Of a stretch of DNA of 17,179 nucleotides, positions 15,776 through 17,179 are shown piece by piece. Within the stretch, counting starts at the first letter, position 1, and every line of letters starts with the position of its first letter. The stretch comes from an uncultured Eubacteriales bacterium (GTDB taxonomy: Bacteria; Bacillota_I; Bacilli_A; RF39; UBA660): the NCBI GenBank assembly GCA_900321645.1, contig ONWZ01000069.1, positions 1 through 17,179 of the forward strand. The letters run 5' to 3'. The translations under genes were made by a program, and so were the position numbers. The notes beneath the pieces are model-generated. The model saw only the letters and a program-made list of their open reading frames with translations. It searched no databases and was not told where the DNA came from.

Positions 15776-15792
15776 AGAGGCTACGCCTCTTT
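15774..15792. terminator. Bidirectional terminator between the transglutaminase gene and ackA
   Basis: AAAGAGGC and GCCTCTTT form a perfect 8-pair stem with a 3-base loop. A T-rich tail follows on the plus strand, and an ATTTTTTT tail follows on the minus strand, so it can stop both converging transcripts. Both stop codons (15773-15775 plus, 15783-15781 minus) overlap the hairpin. Confidence 0.9.
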
Positions 15793-16989
15793 TATTAGTT
15801 TATAACAGTCACGAACAATCATGACTTCTTCATCGGTTGGAATAACATAAACTGGTATTTTTGATTCTTCGGTGGTAATTATTCCCTCTTTTAAATCATG
15901 CCCATAGCCAATATTATCGTTGGCTATTTTATTTACATATATTCCCATTGGTGATGATAATTTATTAATTAAAGTTTCTCTTATTACGGTATTATTTTCT
16001 AAAACACCGGCCGTAAAGATTATTGCATCTACCTTAGCATTTAATTCAAAATAGTATTCAGCAATATGTTTAATAATCGAATCCATGAATATTTCATATG
16101 CTAATTCAGCTTGCTCGTCTCCTTCGTTAATAAGCGCCATCATATCACGGAAATCATTTTTTCCACATATTCCTTTTAAACCACTCTTCTTGTTTAATTC
16201 ATTCATTATTTCATCTAGACTCATTTTGCTTTCATCAGCCATAAATTTAATGATTGATGGATCGATTCTTCCACTACGAGTGCCCATTACTAAACCATCC
16301 AATGGTGTCAAGCCCATTGAAGTATCATATGATAATCCATTCTTAATACAAGTAATACTTGCTCCACTACCAACATGACAAATAATTAAATTGACATCTT
16401 CTTTGTTTAATAATTCTTTCATCTTATTGGTAATATATTTATGACTTGTCCCATGAAAACCATATTTTCTTACTTTATATTTAGTATACCATTCATAAGG
16501 TACCGCATAGATATAACTAACTTTGGGCATTGTTTGATGGAAGGCTGTATCAAATACTGCTACTTGTTTTGCTTTTGGTAAACATTCCATCATTGCTTTA
16601 ATGCCATCAATTTCACCTGGATGATGAAGAGGTCCTAAATTAGTCATATTGATGATATCGTTTAATACTTTATCATCGATAACAACGGAATCGCTATATA
16701 TCTCTCCACCATGCAAAACACGATGTCCAATTCCTTTAATTTCACTCATTTCTCTAACAATACCATTGTTGATTAATTCTTCAACCATAACATTAGCTGC
16801 TTCCTTATGATTATCCAGCTTTTTAGCTCCCGTAATTTTTTCCCCATTATAATTGATTGTCCAAAAACTATCATCTAATCCTATCTTTTCGATATAACCT
16901 TTTGCAATTAATTCTTCATTGGGCATTTCATATAATGAAAACTTAAGGGATGAACTGCCACAATTGACTACCAAATATTTTTCATTCAT
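15781..16989 (-). CDS. ackA: Acetate kinase
   Basis: AckA interconverts acetyl phosphate plus ADP with acetate plus ATP, the last step of fermentative acetate formation. The 402-residue protein is full length and has both acetate-kinase signatures: NCGSSSLKFSLYE near residue 9 and VFDTAFHQTMP at 145-155. Expected active-site residues are present: R90 in GHRVLHGG, D147, H179 in YGFHGTSH and R241 in GTRSGRIDP; PTDEE near 384-388 supplies the metal-binding glutamate. The phosphate-binding segment CHVGSGASI is intact. FTAGVLENN departs slightly from the common FTAGIGEN. ATG at 16989 has AGGTG 6 bases ahead. No pta gene is adjacent. Single-gene unit between the tRNA terminator and the bidirectional terminator. 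An energy economy based on substrate-level phosphorylation is implied. Butyrate kinase is excluded by the motif set. Confidence 0.97.
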   Translation of the reverse strand: MNEKYLVVNCGSSSLKFSLYEMPNEELIAKGYIEKIGLDDSFWTINYNGEKITGAKKLDNHKEAANVMVEELINNGIVREMSEIKGIGHRVLHGGEIYSDSVVIDDKVLNDIINMTNLGPLHHPGEIDGIKAMMECLPKAKQVAVFDTAFHQTMPKVSYIYAVPYEWYTKYKVRKYGFHGTSHKYITNKMKELLNKEDVNLIICHVGSGASITCIKNGLSYDTSMGLTPLDGLVMGTRSGRIDPSIIKFMADESKMSLDEIMNELNKKSGLKGICGKNDFRDMMALINEGDEQAELAYEIFMDSIIKHIAEYYFELNAKVDAIIFTAGVLENNTVIRETLINKLSSPMGIYVNKIANDNIGYGHDLKEGIITTEESKIPVYVIPTDEEVMIVRDCYKLIKEA

Positions 16990-17006
16990 AACTACACCTC
17001 TATTAC

Positions 17007-17015
17007 ATCATAGCA
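17007..17015 (-). promoter_or_regulatory. Extended -10 promoter of ackA
   Basis: The minus strand reads TGCTATGAT, with a weak -35 (TAGATT, 17035-17030) at 17-base spacing. The predicted start lies about 10 bases before the ribosome binding site. No catabolite-response or other operator is evident nearby. Confidence 0.5.
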
Positions 17016-17058
17016 AAATATCGTTTAAAAATCTATAAATTATGATTAATTTGACAAG

Positions 17059-17083
17059 AAAAAAATCGAGATACACTCGATTT
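17059..17083 (-). terminator. Terminator after tRNA-Glu
   Basis: On the minus strand, AAATCGAG and CTCGATTT form a perfect 8-pair stem with a 5-base loop, followed by a T run. It begins 11 bases after the tRNA 3' end and separates the tRNA from ackA. Confidence 0.9.
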
Positions 17084-17094
17084 AAAATTTCAAA

Positions 17095-17171
17095 TGGTGA
17101 CGCGTACGGGATTTGAACCCATGAATGCATGCGTGAAAGGCATGTGTGTTCAACCACTTCACCAACGCGCC
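17095..17171 (-). tRNA. tRNA-Glu (anticodon TTC)
   Basis: A 77-base cloverleaf on the minus strand with the CCA end encoded. The acceptor arms GGCGCGT and ACGCGTC pair with one G-T; the anticodon stem CATGC/GCATG holds the loop CTTTCAC, giving anticodon TTC; the T arm contains GGGTTCAAATCCC. The sequence closely follows the Bacillus tRNA-Glu pattern (TTGGT at the acceptor/D-arm junction, CTTTCAC loop). It is the last gene of its transcript; more tRNA genes may lie beyond the right edge. Confidence 0.97.
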
Positions 17172-17179
17172 AACAAAAA

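Noticed and set aside
17051..17056. TTGACA on the plus strand as a -35 box
   Set aside because: No -10-like hexamer lies 16-18 bases downstream; the region holds the tRNA terminator, and no plus-strand gene follows.

Overview
This window is AT-rich (I estimate about 30% G+C) and comes from a low-GC Gram-positive lineage of the Bacilli. The gene set and the dockerin-tailed surface proteins resemble uncultured gut lineages such as RF39 or the Erysipelotrichales. That placement is inference from style; no marker here settles it. The genetic code looks standard: tryptophan is TGG, no long gene contains an in-frame TGA, and one gene ends in TGA within an ATGA overlap. This argues against the Mycoplasma code. 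No insertion sequence, phage gene, CRISPR array or integrase is visible. Nearly every gene is on the minus strand.

Reading along the minus strand (high to low coordinates): a tRNA-Glu with its own terminator (17171-17059); acetate kinase ackA (16989-15781); one plus-strand gene for a cytoplasmic transglutaminase-like protein (14408-15775), convergent with ackA across a shared bidirectional terminator; a membrane-embedded XRE-type regulator (14248-12845), divergent from the transglutaminase gene; two adjacent MacB-like ABC transporters, each an ATPase fused to an FtsX-type permease (12798-10579 and 10577-8139); a membrane-anchored protein of unknown function (8044-7448); elongation factor 4, lepA (7373-5574); a three-gene operon of surface proteins with cohesin-like and dockerin-like modules (5468-2063); and miaB with a ricA/YlbF-family gene (1986-255). 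The 5' part of one more membrane protein gene runs off the left edge (179-1).

Housekeeping genes (lepA, miaB, ackA, tRNA-Glu) are interleaved with two accessory-looking loci. The first is a possible self-contained surface assembly. Protein A (C-terminal membrane anchor) carries only a cohesin-like and a cadherin-like module. Proteins B and C each carry a cohesin-like head and a dockerin-like tail, with no recognisable enzyme. The second is a likely envelope-stress or export module: a membrane-spanning HTH regulator followed by a pair of ATPase-FtsX transporters, with inverted repeats at both promoters.

Transcription units are very compact. Each is closed by a stem-loop that usually touches or overlaps the stop codon, and is followed within a few tens of bases by the next promoter. 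Seven of nine predicted promoters carry an extended -10 (TGnTATAAT-like) with a weak -35.
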